Assembly: GCA_023159155.1 (NCBI GenBank)
Contig: JAJNNX010000089.1
Coordinates: 1-64,000, forward strand
DNA from: Ustulina deusta
Taxonomy: Eukaryota; Ascomycota; Sordariomycetes; Xylariales; Xylariaceae
Reading direction: 5' to 3'
DNA length: 64,000 nt
Notes under the pieces: generated by a model
The model's database searches: none
What the model was told of the DNA's origin: nothing
Seen by the model: the letters and a program-made list of their open reading frames with translations, nothing else
Translations under genes and position numbers: made by a program
Shown: positions 46,201-56,539 of the stretch, piece after piece
Layout of the letters: each line of letters starts with the position of its first letter
How positions within the stretch are numbered: position 1 is the stretch's first letter

Positions 46201-46245
46201 CACTCGAGCCTTTGCCGCAGCCCGTGCGGCATCACTGGAAGACAT
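40275..46245 (-). CDS. NO VEIN/sacsin-like protein: GHKL ATPase plus C-terminal DUF3883-type nuclease fold
   Basis: Eleven exons: 46245-46158, 46042-45961, 45907-45058, 45008-43324, 43270-42914, 42846-42746, 42698-42128, 42067-41071, 41015-40883, 40723-40557, 40490-40275; 5247 nt, 1748 aa, frame kept at all junctions. Residues about 58-250 match the HSP90-type (GHKL) ATPase of sacsin and NO VEIN proteins: N-box FVFDLLRNADDNDF (72-85), DCNEDGITPENL (109-120), and GPYFSEEGIGFKSVF (135-149) in the ATP-lid place. A long helical middle follows, then a Ser/Pro/Thr-rich linker. Near the C-terminus, RKLRYYIDVKTTTGECGLPF (1649-1668) and IYVIFRVY (about 1694-1701) fit DUF3883, a restriction-endonuclease-like fold in which IDVK supplies the D/E-x-K pair. 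Plant NO VEIN acts in development; fungal members are unstudied as far as I know. A role in genome defence or RNA/protein quality control is inference only. Confidence 0.85.
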
Positions 46246-47641
46246 ATCCCTAGAGTTGACACTTGAATCATGGACGGAAGCCCTGCAAGGTCGGTCTCGT
46301 GTGTTCAAAGCCCAGATCAGGATGATCGCACTATATAACACGTGGTATCTTGGACGCGTTGAGGAGGAATTAACATTCGCCAAAATGCTACCACCGAGAA
46401 GTGAATAGGAAGCTAAGATTTGTTTACCAAAGGACCAACTTGCAGCGGTACACTACAGTGCGAAGACAGGGTGGTGAGCGGGCTTGTATTTGTTCAGGGG
46501 CTATAGGCGTCGCTGTCGCTTAGTGGTTGCTGGCTACAGGCCCTTGATTCGATGGCTGTCAGCTGAGAGCTGGGTGAAATACCTAACGAGGGGCCTTGGC
46601 CCATGCTGTTTTGGAGTACACTGTGGGTGAGCAGCTATCTTCTGCTGTAATGAAATGTGACGCGGCCGAAAACTCTATTACAGTTTGTAGGGAATTACCG
46701 GTAGCACTAAAGTGACTATCTAGGTTATTCTAGGTACCTAAGTATCTGCTGGATCGCGGTGCGATGATGACGATTCCTGCATGCACCCGCTGACTAACAT
46801 TAGATACCTCTACGGCATTGAAACCCCCACGAGGTTGACAATCGCGAATGTAATATAACATATTGCTGGGAAGCTAGTATAGCACAACAGGCCAGGTTTT
46901 GATCCATCACATGTCATGTCACCTCCTAGGTATTACTTATGGTGACAACGCAAAGTGATGCTGTTATTCCACTGCCAGCAACAACTGGGTATATATCCGC
47001 GACACCATGGTTTGTCTGCATCTCGACCTTTTTGCTGGCGTTTCTATTATTGCTATCACATGTAGACATTCAAGGGTGCAATTGACCAATAACAGGTGGG
47101 TTTCGATTTTCCGAGTTCGCGAGCTTTCTAGAAACTCCATTGCACGACATGTCTTATACCACGAGGTACCTACATTAGGTTATCAATGTACGGATGAAGT
47201 TAGTCAATGGCAAGTTCTGTCATGGTGATGGTAAGAGGCTGGTCGTTGCGAGTTTTCCGACTCTTGGCAAGGTGCAGACCTCCTGTATATGTAAGTACCT
47301 GGGAGAAGGTCAGCCAATTGTTGGGGCTTATGGTGGGCTCCCTGGATAGTTGGGCGGCTTGGTTTCGCAATTAGCCAAATGCGAAGGAACTTTGGTTGCC
47401 TGACAAATGGACCCTCCGACTTGCCAATGCGAGTTCTTACGGTATCTATCTTAGGTAGTGTACTAGTATTTCATCTTTTATACTGGAGTGTACACGATGC
47501 TGCAGAAGAGTCTCGTTTGTTAGGGATCATCGAGGCGGGCACTCCACTGAACATTTTATAATTAGCGCTCAGTCCCACATAGGTACATTGTACCTGTCGA
47601 TGCCATTGTATGCTAGACAGAAATAGAAATACACTACCTTA
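46246..47641. other. Long intergenic region, no supported gene
   Basis: Upstream of the NO VEIN-like start. Several open frames exist but none reads like a protein family. Repeated short motif taggtac/gtacct occurs many times (46730-47700), part of simple degenerate repetition common in fungal spacers. Confidence 0.45.
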
Positions 47642-47923
47642 CTAATATCTAGGTACAAGGTGGGCACTGTACCTAGATACCTGTAGATACACTACAAATG
47701 CGCTGATATGGATGTACCTGGCATACACCACGGCATCGGGGATAGCTATTTTGAGCTTCCCCGCAGAGACTCGCTCAAACGGCCGAAACATGCTAACTTT
47801 ATCCTTCGACGCCGCCAACGTCGACTCAAATCGTTCCGTCACGGATTGAGCGCATGAACCTGAAGATCCTGTCCTCTGGCCTGGCTGTGACATTTTCATA
47901 TAGAGATATATATCCATATTCAT
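47642..47923 (-). CDS. Short frame of unknown nature
   Basis: 93-aa frame; the part SVTERFESTLAASKDKVSMF RPFERV (residues about 27-52) looks like a helical protein segment, and an internal Met at MSQPGQRTG is a likelier start. A donor-like gtacat follows VVYAR, so this may be a first exon rather than a whole gene. No family recognised. It is head-to-head with ERG8, 226 bases away. Confidence 0.25.
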   Translation of the reverse strand: MNMDIYLYMKMSQPGQRTGSSGSCAQSVTERFESTLAASKDKVSMFRPFERVSAGKLKIAIPDAVVYARYIHISAFVVYLQVSRYSAHLVPRY

Positions 47924-48149
47924 AATCTCAGGTATTTTCCGTCAATTGCTCTCAGTCAATTCATCAAACCCCCCTGTCCATCCCTTTTCGCAACCGCCGC
48001 CCGCCGTCGCACCGAGATCGCGGGGTTCGCTTCCTGTTCCCGGCTCAATTCATCCCAACCCAGCCCAGCTCAGTCTGTCCGACTCCGGGTCGCATGTGCC
48101 TCGGCTGTCGTTAAGATAAGATCTTCGCCGATTTAAATAGTCCAGTCCA
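47924..48149 (+). promoter_or_regulatory. Promoter/5' UTR region of ERG8
   Basis: C-rich leader (47960-48070: repeated ccc and cagcccagctcag) just before the ERG8 start, typical of highly expressed fungal genes. No specific sterol-response element identified by eye. Confidence 0.4.
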
Positions 48150-49557
48150 ATGCCGAGCGCGACCCCTACCGCCGTCTCCGCACCGGGCAAGGTGTTCTTG
48201 GCCGGCGGTTACCTGGTGCTCGATCGGGAGTATACCGCCCTCGTTTTCGGTCTCAGCGCCCGCATCAACGTGGTCGCCCGGGCGATCAAGACGAGCCCTG
48301 GCGTTCAGCTGAGCGAGATCGTTGTCGATAGTCCTCAATTCCAGGCAGCCCAATGGCGCTATGGTTATCACCTTGCTCCCGAAGAGGGCGGCATTAAGGT
48401 GACACAGCTACTGAGGTGAGTTGGACATCTCATTTCACACATCGTCATGTGCATTTCGTGACTGTAGATGCTCACGTCACGATAGCGGAGAGAACGCCGA
48501 CTCCAACCCTTTCGTCGAGGTCACATTGAGCTATGCGCTCAGCTACATCGCGGGCACGGCCTTCCGCCGGTCATCGCACACTTTTGATCCGGCCCAGTTC
48601 ACCATTCTTGCAGACAATGACTACTACTCGCAGCCCCATTCCCTGACTGGCACGGAGAAGAATCCCACTCGCTTCGCCAAATTCCCGACCACGCTCAGGG
48701 GCGCCAACAAGACCGGGCTCGGTTCATCCGCCGCCCTCGTCACGTCCTTGACCGCCGCTCTGCTGACGCACTATCTGCCTGAGTCTGATTTCAACATTGC
48801 TACTGATGAGGGCAAGCGCACGCTGCATAACCTCGCCCAGGCAGCCCACTGCGCGGCCCAAGGCAAAGTTGGCTCAGGATTTGACATTGCTGCCGCTGTC
48901 TATGGCAGTTGCCGGTACCGGCGATTTTCTCCGTCCGTCCTTAAAAGCATACCGGAGGCCGGCGCGCCAGGCTTCGCGCCCGCGCTGACTAAGCTGATTG
49001 ACGGGCTAACATGGGACACGGATATTGTAAAAGAGGGCGTCAGCGTCCCCCCCGGAATCGCCCTGCGCATGTGCGACGTCGACTGCGGCAGCCAAACCGT
49101 CGGCATGGTGAAGACGGTCTTGCAATGGCGTGAGTCTAATCCCGCAGATTCTAAGAAGCTGTGGGACGAGCTGCAGTCCCGGAACGTCAGGCTCGGCACT
49201 ATTCTCAGCGAGGGCAAGCTCGACGAGATCAGCCCCGCCGTTGAAGACATCCGCGAGCTCATCCGCGCCATGGGCACTCAAAGCGGTATCCCCATCGAAC
49301 CTGAGAGCCAGACGATCCTTTTGGATGCCTTGAAGGAGGTCGAAGGGGTCTACAATGGTGTCGTCCCCGGAGCTGGCGGTTATGATGCCGTGGCTTTGCT
49401 AATGAAAGATGACGAGGCGACTGAGAAGCGCTTAAAGGACTTCGTGGCTCAGTGGAGCAAGGAAAAGGGGGGTCAGGTCAGACTCCTGGATGTCAAGGGA
49501 GAGATGGAGGGCGTGAGGAGAGAGGATATTAAGGAATACCACGGCTGGGTCTCGTGA
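48150..49557 (+). CDS. ERG8: Phosphomevalonate kinase
   Basis: Two exons, 48150-48415 and 48486-49557 (donor gtgagt, acceptor gatag); 445 aa, normal for the family. GHMP-kinase motifs appear in order: VSAPGKVFLAGGYLVLD (motif 1, residues 9-25), KTGLGSSAALVTSLTAALL (motif 2, ATP phosphate loop) and VVPGAGGYDAVALL (motif 3, near the C-terminus). GKVGSGFDIAAAVYGSCRY in the middle is characteristic of this enzyme. It phosphorylates mevalonate-5-phosphate to the diphosphate with ATP, in the cytosolic mevalonate pathway leading to ergosterol, ubiquinone, dolichol and prenyl groups. Essential in yeast. The frame opens directly at the ATG with MPSATPTAVSAPGK. Confidence 0.96.
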
Positions 49558-51138
49558 CCCGAAGGCGGTTGGTGAAGCTATGTTGTTTGTATATGGATGG
49601 GGGTTGCTGTCTATTCATCACTGGGTACCTATCTAGAAGGAAACGTCAATCTAAAGTTCATACTAGTTTAGAATCCTATAATTCGGAGTGTTTTAGTTCG
49701 AAACCTGGCGGCCTTCGGTCTCTTGTACTGGAGAGACTAGAGGAAATGATTTCAACGATACCAAATAGTTCTATTCAACAGCAGTTGTTGTGGTTGTGCA
49801 GCTGCATACGAAGACGGGTAGCTCGGGGTTATCATGGCATATCTCTGTCAGTATTTATAATCACTTCCATGATACCTCAGACCTGAGCAGAGCAAGATAG
49901 CATCTTTGGAATGGGTTTCTAGTTGAAACGCAACTGCATTGGGAAAGGGGCACCTGTTAACCACCAAGCACACATGGACCTAGGTACCTTCGAGGAGAAG
50001 TAGCAAGGCCATCAAGACACACGGCTACTGCTTTGCCCTGGCAAATAGGTAGCAAACGTGGTGTGGCACACGATAGGTACAATGGCTCATGTACCCCTTC
50101 TCTCAGAAGGCACCCGTGTCATCAACCCCCGAAGCACCCTCACCAGGTGGCAGCTACGCGTCTCATAAGCCACCTTTACAGCACCTCCATTCAAGCAGCC
50201 GGCACTTCGACCGTGAGTCTAGCCCTCTGGCAAACGGTGGTATTTCTGTACAACAGATACCCCGCTCCGGCAAGAGAGGTAGCGGGTTCGAGTGCCGGGG
50301 ATGGTGGTGGGCCTGCTCTAATTTTTTTTTTTTTTTGGTTCTTTCTATATTATATTACCTCACTTCAATATTTCTCCTCTCATTGGAGTTTAGGTGCATT
50401 CTGGGATATATATATCTTTTCCCTTTGTGCCTACCCATCCATAGCTACTTTATTGAGCCTTGTCCCTGGCTGTCTTCTATTATTTGCACTTCACCTAGAG
50501 CCATATACAGTTGGCATTATACCGAGCGGGCGCATCAAGCCGCCTAATTCAACCACACGAACTGGGAGAATTGGAGCTCGTTCTTAGTTACTGCAATTCC
50601 TATTCTCTTAGCTCCGTGGGCCTCTATCTGATTTGCTCCTCCTTCCGAACAAGATGACTTATCAACACTTATCCGTTCAATCTAGTCATCAAGACTCGAG
50701 GTTCTTTATCTCCAGCAAGTTGCTTTTCCCACTTCTCTTCAATACACCCTTTTCTTTTGGCTCGCTTAATCCTGACATTTATAACTACTCCTTTTACTAG
50801 GTCTACGCCTGTGAGCTAGCTACCCTTGTTATCTAATAAAATCTGCCGTGTTTCTTGCCAATGCGACTCTATCAGCTTTCTAGTCATTCTTCTATCTGCC
50901 AGCGCAACCAGTAATGTGGGAATCAGACGATCAAGAGTGAACGCAAATATTTAATTGGACGTGAATGCTAGCTAAGGAGTGGGTGATGTTTATCTAAGCA
51001 ATAAAACAACGCGGGCGCCTATGGTGTTTTTTATGCTTCATGTATGCGAAGCCAAAAGGTGGCTTTTCCCTTATTTCTAGCCACTCCCTTCTCACTCATA
51101 CCACTTCCACCAGTCAAGCTAAATTCCACCGAATCATA
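49558..51138. other. Long intergenic region, no supported gene
   Basis: Two overlapping plus frames (50033-50587 and 50089-50547) are long, but they run across a poly-T tract and have no family similarity, so they look like chance. A pol III-like signal near 50212-50337 is listed separately. The remainder is C/T-rich spacer. Confidence 0.45.
50212..50337 (+). repeat. Possible tRNA-derived (SINE-like) relic
   Basis: A box A-like stretch (tagccctctgg, about 50219-50229), a box B-like stretch (ggttcgagtgcc, 50285-50296) and a run of t (50322-50336), which would end pol III transcription, occur in order. The box B arm cannot form a proper T-stem, so it is not an intact tRNA gene. Confidence 0.25.
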
Positions 51139-52540
51139 TTACACCAGTGTAAAAATCTCCGACTCTCCTTTCTGAGCTTTCCACTCTTCCGCAATTCCCC
51201 CATCCACGATACCGTGGACGTAGCTGCATCGAAGAGTTAGTGAAAACCTCCGCGAAAAGACAGAAACTTGAGTGGTAATATTACCTATCGCCAATGAGGT
51301 AATAAGACCCCCGATGTGCTTTCCTAAGCACAAAGGGACAGACCCGCCGAGAAGAACAACAACGATGTCACCCGGCTTAATACCGACGGATCCGAGCCCC
51401 ATACGCCCGGTGCGAATCCGAAGGAAACGTTTCCGAGTGCACAACGCCCCCGTGCCGGGCAAGCGGAGGTAGGAATAAAGTAGTTTTCCTTCCATCTCGG
51501 ACGGCGGGAGTCTTGCGATATTAGTCCCAATATGGCTGCCCAGGCGCCCAGTGGAACGGCGGTCCAGCATGACATCACCGAATATTGTTCTCCAGAAGGC
51601 TTCGAGCGTGGAATGTAGCCCAAAATATAGGGCATCTATCGAATCCTTGATCGACTCCCTCCATTCCTGGACACTGCTTACTATTGTGTCATTGTTGGAT
51701 GCCCTCCCGGTCTCCTCAATAGTATCAACCAAAAAAAACCATGAAGACCAACATATCGTAAGAGCTCGTCGATGAAAAAGAACGGGGAGGGAGACTCCCT
51801 GTTTGAATAAGCACTGTAAAGAGAGCCATGATGCACCTGCCCTAACCGCCCGAAAGAGAAGGAAACATATGGGAATCGCCAATCCGGGACCCAACTCGGA
51901 AGGAACGGTAAATCTCTTGGGCCGGGGAACGTGGTGTGAGACATATGAAAGCACATCCAAGGTGCGGCTTCTTTCCATGTGGAGCATGATAGTGCGGGTG
52001 AAAGTCTGAAGGATGGAAAGCCTATAATCCGGAATAATGGACATGTCGCCTCGGAGAAGACCCATTATTCCATACACATGGTCTCGTGGGTCAGTCGCTT
52101 CACTGCGGCGTGCGTTATCTAGTAAGGAAAGAAGTTTAGATGGACTATCGTGATAGGTGTCGACGTGTAGCATGGAGACTAGTAGCATGGCTCTGGCAAA
52201 GGAGGCATATGCTGTCCGCACCATGTCGTTGGTTCCGGGGTGATTGAAGATGTAATGCATTTGAGACGTGTTTATATTGAGAATCATGCAATTGTCGCGT
52301 ACGAGCTTCCAATCGACAACAACCCTGTTGGAACTTGTTAAAAAGAGGCGTATGGAAGAACGAACTCAGGACTTTAGCCCCAGCTCACCGAATGACGCGT
52401 TATGAGTTGCTACGGTCATCGCTTGAGCTCCCCGAGTTAAATCGACAATGGCGGATTCAGTCTGCCCAAACAAACGAGAGCTCAACCGAGCACTGCACTT
52501 ATCGTTTCCTCATATCCCTACAACAGTTCCTCTACCGAGA
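51139..52540 (-). pseudogene. HET-domain protein, 5'-damaged
   Basis: A 382-aa open frame (52287-51139) is the C-terminal two thirds of a heterokaryon-incompatibility protein. It contains RTAYASFARAMLL, then ATDPRDHVYGIMGLL and IIPDYRLSILQTFTRTI, the block that follows the HET domain, and GIKPGDIVVVLLGGSVPLCL with YVHGIVDGGI, the usual C-terminal ending. An in-frame exon edge lies just upstream (VVVDWKLVRDNCM after ttccaacag). Before that intron, 52390-52540 reads as HET-domain end (GQTESAIVDLTRGAQAM) but only with frame shifts around the expected VWLG motif, and the HET N-terminal half is missing. HET proteins trigger cell death on non-self fusion; this copy probably cannot. A rare alternative is a short product starting at 52287. 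Confidence 0.7.
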
Positions 52541-52764
52541 ATTTATGCTGCTGGCTGCTTAAAAACCTGGCATCGGATAGCTAGAACATTTGGTATGGCT
52601 ACGGGCCTCACGGCCAGGGTCAAGGGCCCTGCCGCGTGACCAGTCGTTCGTTCGTAGTCAAGCTCCTATAAAAGAGCCCTCAGGACCATCTTGTGGCTAG
52701 TCTTTCTTCTTCCATTTCGCTCTTTAGCTTTGGTCTAGTTACTTAGTCAATAGAGTATTAGCTA

Positions 52765-52881
52765 TGCCTTCGTTTTTAACGAAGGCATTTTCATTGCAGT
52801 AGCCCCATTCAGTCGGTGCACGGACCACCGTAGTGGTACGCACTATTCTGACGGACTGGCTAGGTCGTAAAAACGAAGGCA
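52765..52881. mobile_element. 117-bp MITE with perfect inverted ends and TA duplication
   Basis: Starts tgccttcgttttta (52765) and ends taaaaacgaaggca (52881), exact reverse complements, each flanked by ta. TA target duplications are the mark of the Tc1/mariner group. The 5' end also carries an inner copy of the inverse (acgaaggca, 52779-52787), so it can fold on itself, and the centre holds the hairpin accaccgtagtggt. No coding capacity. It ends 34 bases before the start codon of the next gene. Confidence 0.75.
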
Positions 52882-52915
52882 TAACAGAGCCCTCAAAACA
52901 TCAAGAAAGCCTAGT

Positions 52916-53491
52916 ATGACCAATATGATTCTTAGTGGGCTTCAAATCATCACTCGCCAGCTGGTGCGCAATCTGCGACGTGCCTCGCAGCAACAACAGC
53001 CGTGCGGCGTCGACTTGACACTGAGTCAGGTGTCCCAATGGACCTCAGCTGCCACAATTGATTTCGATAATACCAATCGCCGAGGGGCCAAAACGCTCAG
53101 TCTACCTTTCGACGAGACCAGCCACACAATTACACTACAACCAGGCGCTTACTTGGTCGATTTCAACGAGACAGTTCAGATCCCACGCAATTGCATTGGA
53201 AGCCTCTTCCCTCGATCATCACTCTGGCGGTCTGGCGTGGGAATTGTGGCCTGTGTAGTGGATGCTGGATATGAGGGTGCGATGGGGGCTTTGATGGAGG
53301 TCAAGAATCCCCACGGAATCGTCCTTTACAAGCACGCCAAGATCGCACAGATTGTGTTCCAAGAAATGGGGGAAGAAGTCGAAGGTTATAATGGGATCTA
53401 CCAATCATCAAAGAGTAGCGCTGGTCGAGACGGGATAGGAGGGAACGGGGCCAACCAGGCGATGAACGAAGGGAATGGAAACTCGTTGTAA
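52916..53491 (+). CDS. dUTPase / dCTP deaminase-like protein
   Basis: Single exon, 191 aa. It has the jelly-roll core of the trimeric dUTPase/dCTP-deaminase superfamily: CGVDLTLSQV (residues about 30-39), LVDFNETVQIPRNCIGSLFP, RSSLWRSGVGI (substrate-binding motif with the RSS triad), VDAGYEGAMGALMEV, and HAKIAQIVFQEM near residue 145. The pattern without the C-terminal glycine-rich P-loop of standard eukaryotic dUTPase (the tail here is SSAGRDGIGGNGANQA, only loosely similar) is closer to the DCD-like branch found in archaea, bacteria and some fungi. Expected role: removal of dUTP or deamination of dCTP in nucleotide-pool cleaning. A MITE occupies its proximal promoter. Confidence 0.82.
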   Translation: MTNMILSGLQIITRQLVRNLRRASQQQQPCGVDLTLSQVSQWTSAATIDFDNTNRRGAKTLSLPFDETSHTITLQPGAYLVDFNETVQIPRNCIGSLFPRSSLWRSGVGIVACVVDAGYEGAMGALMEVKNPHGIVLYKHAKIAQIVFQEMGEEVEGYNGIYQSSKSSAGRDGIGGNGANQAMNEGNGNSL

Positions 53492-54086
53492 ACGCACAGG
53501 GCGTAGCAGGCCACCGGGCATTCATCTCGTCCAATCTACGGTTGCCACTACCGACGACACATTTTCCTATGGGCAACAAGCGGCAGGAGATGATGTGATA
53601 CGAGGATATATGCGCGAAAGTGCTGACCAACTCAAGTCCTTTTGCCTCGTTCGGCTACCTGCCTAACCTAGATAGGTAGTATTGCAACAATGAGGTTGTT
53701 GAACAGGAAGCAGTACTGGGCGAGGAATTCCCACATTGGCATTAAGTAGCATGGTACACATAGGTAACAAGGGGGAATACCTATTGACGTTTGGAAGAGA
53801 CGGAGACTTAATTGACAGAGGGCACCACCAAGGTTCCCACAGCAGGAAAGCATATTAGACTACCTGGCATGAAATGCATGCACACCTGTCGTCTCTAATC
53901 GCCAGACAGGATTGGTCGACCAATACCCCAACTCGGATTATTAATGACTATCGAGCTACACAAAATGGAGTCTGTTTCTAATATCATATCATCAAGATAT
54001 AAATAAACCAAAGAGAAAAAAGAAAAAAAGAAAAAGAAAAGAAAAGAAAAACATCTAATGGATGTGCCCCGGTTCCTATTACAGCA
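53492..54086. other. Intergenic, no gene seen
   Basis: Contains a purine-only stretch near 54012-54051 (repeats of aaaag). No supported gene. Confidence 0.45.
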
Positions 54087-54326
54087 TTGACTCCACTCAC
54101 TTTACAACCAACAAGCTGTAGAGACTCAGTCGAGGACACCGCGGTGGTGTCCGGGTTCATGCGGGCGCGGAAGCCGGGGCTGGCGGACCTGGAAGCGGAG
54201 TTCATGGGGTCGTGGAAATTCGTCGAGGGCGTGCCCGTGGAGCATTGGGAGCGGTTGCGGGGCGATGCCAAGGATGTCGCGCGTCGGTGGTTCGCGGATG
54301 CGAATCGAGCGCGCTTGTCCTGTTGA
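54087..54326 (+). pseudogene. Orphan C-terminal exon, unknown protein
   Basis: The plus frame from an acceptor-like tgtag (54116-54120) reads SVEDTAVVSGFMRARKPGLA, DLEAEFMGSWKFVEGVPVEHW and ERLRGDAKDVARRWFADAN, then a TGA. This is GC-rich, clearly protein-like and ends as a real exon might, but no upstream exons or start can be found. Likely the surviving 3' end of a lost gene. I do not recognise the family. Confidence 0.35.
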
Positions 54327-54842
54327 GGATGGCATCGGCTGGCTGCCTTGCTCCTCGCATCGACTCGGAACTGAACATGAATCCTCCATTTCGACATTCT
54401 TCCTCCGGGGAAACATGATATTCAAAATATTGAAACGCCACTGATCCCTTGCTTCTCGATGGCCTGCTTGCCGGTTGGGGTGAGATCATGTTCAAAGATA
54501 ATTACTGATAGACAACGCGGTTGAAGGAGAAGCAGGTGTTCTTCAATTTTTCCCCTGCTATGTAGCTTAGCACTTTGCTAACTATCTGTCCTATTTCCCC
54601 CCCTCGATCTCCCTGCCGCTTGTCAATCTGGAACCCCTTCTCTCTCGATATCTAGAGCTCGGGTGAATGCTCATTCAGGACGATACAGCGATGAATAGCC
54701 CGCCATATAGACCTTACAGGTCTGTATAACAGGTATCGCCCTACGTATTGCGTATCGCGTGTTATAGGTATGTCCCGAGTACTCTAGCAGTGGATCTCAA
54801 ACATATAGTTAACTGGCGTTGATCCTTGGGCCGACTCTTCTT
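54327..54842. other. Intergenic, no gene seen
   Basis: Spacer downstream of the 6-16 family gene. Nothing recognised. Confidence 0.45.
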
Positions 54843-55634
54843 CTAAAGCTTTGCGGTAATAGAGCTTGCATCATCGTCATCCTGGTCGCGGCCGTTCTCC
54901 TCCGTGGCTGTATCGTCACTTTCTCCATCCTCCGTCTTCCTGAACATAGCCAAAACTCCGGCAGATGCGGCAACCACGGCACCTGTGCCTTGAACTACTG
55001 CCGAGACTGCTGCGGCGCCGTATCCTGCGGCTCCCGCGCTCTGCAGCGTAGCGAATAGCGAAGGGGCCACTGCAACACTTTTAGTTAGTCATTCTCATTT
55101 CGAGAGCGATACGCAGGTGATCTCGGAAGCGTGGAAAGCGGGCGGTATACGGCGGTATTTAGAAAAGAGTGTTGTTTGCTCTTGAGATGGCGAAAATAAC
55201 ATGAAGGCGACCCCGAATTACGTACCGACGCTGCCGATGCCGCTCTGCGCTCCTGCGGCGATGGATCCTATATTCAGTGTTAGCCGATCTTCTTCGCAGA
55301 GGCGCCTATGAAACTTGAAAAGGGGTTTAAGAGGTCTTGGCGATTCATTTGCTTGTGCGCATTCTTGTTGGAATCACCACATACCAGCTACAATGCCGTT
55401 TGCGCCGAATCCGAGAGCACCCAGTATCGGAGCAATCGGCACCATTGGTGCGGCGACCAAGACTGCCCCGGTGCCCAACGTGGCCGCCTTTCCTGGATTG
55501 GCAACCGCCCACTCCTTTGCCTTTCTTCCCGCGTCAGCGGCTATCCGCATACTCGCTGAAGCAGTCGTGTTGGACTGTTGGGCAGAAGCCGACGACACTC
55601 TCGACACGGTGTTTTTGAGACCTTCGGCGGGCAT
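54843..55634 (-). CDS. Interferon-inducible 6-16 (IFI6/IFI27-type) family protein
   Basis: Three exons: 55634-55385, 55267-55226, 55069-54843; 519 nt, 172 aa. After an N-terminal helical segment (about 45 residues, Ala/Ser-rich with basic residues) comes the 6-16 membrane domain: PGKAATLGTGAVLVAAPMVP, LGALGFGANGIVAGSIAAGA, QSGIGSVVAPSLFATLQSAG and AAGYGAAAVSAVVQGTGAVV, i.e. glycine/alanine-rich hydrophobic helices about 60-80, 85-105 and 115-140. The tail is strongly acidic (D/E/N-rich). In animals the family sits in mitochondrial or ER membranes and affects apoptosis; fungal copies exist in the family but have no assigned role. The 42-base middle exon encodes the SIAAGAQSGIGSV hinge. Confidence 0.82.
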
Positions 55635-56539
55635 GGCGGAGGCTGTGCAGTATTTCGTAATGTCGTTTTGCGATAGTGTTGCAATAATAAAACCGAGGGA
55701 GGGTTTTGGGTGGAGCTGTCAGCGGAGTTGTGGTCATTCGCAGGTGGAATTCGGAGCTGGTTATATTCATGCGTTGTGAGGTGTTGTTGGGCACAGCGCA
55801 TGGCGTGGAATCTGAGCCTCAATTTAGGCCAACTCTGCCGACCGGACTACCTACCAGTATGGAGAACATGCGAGAAACAGTCGGCCGACCAATGAGACGA
55901 CGAATTTCGAGGATGATTGGCGGCTTTGCAGGCACATTGGACGGGGTGTTGTCTTAGGCACACTGCATATCGCTACCAAGGTACATAAGGCAGAATGGTG
56001 GGAATTAAGTACATGTATGTTATTCCGAGGTACATGTCTCTGCGACGTGCGGTAATGAGAAACCAGCTCTGTACATGCACACCATGTCCACTCGCGTACA
56101 AGGCGATCCGACCCCATGTGTAATCGATAGCAATCTCTTTCCGCATTGCTTTTTATCTTTTTAGACAGCCATCTATTCGTGCGGAATGTTTCGGCACGTC
56201 TTCAGCTTTCGCCCCCAATATTCCAAAGATTCAGACCAGGATGTGATACAATACACCAATTCTGCATGTATATTCACTTACTTGCCCATCTTGGGATTAA
56301 TAAACATTAACTATAGCTTTGAGACCTGTCTTTCCTTTGGAAAAAATAAAAATAAAATAAAAATAAAATAAAAAACCCTACTATAACACTCATGTTGTAT
56401 TTTCAAGAGGTCCCTTTTTCCAAGCGTAATAGTCCCAGACTTAGGTACTTAGCAAGGTCTAACACACATGCACACACACCAAGAGATCACGAGTGGTTGC
56501 AAACTAGGCTAAATAATTAAACGGTCCTATCTAGCTACC
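55635..56539. promoter_or_regulatory. Upstream region of the 6-16 gene; otherwise no gene seen
   Basis: Contains the 6-16 promoter and spacer. A run of aaaat repeats lies near 56341-56373. No supported gene. Confidence 0.45.

Noticed and set aside
46500..46560. tRNA-like stretch (cgcttagtggttgc ... ttgattcgatgg)
   Set aside because: Resembles box A and box B by spacing, but no acceptor stem or T-stem can be formed.
50033..50587. Two overlapping 150-180-codon open frames
   Set aside because: Both cross a poly-T tract and a C/T-rich spacer, give unlike-protein composition (FFFFF, repeated Tyr/Ile), and lack homology or introns.
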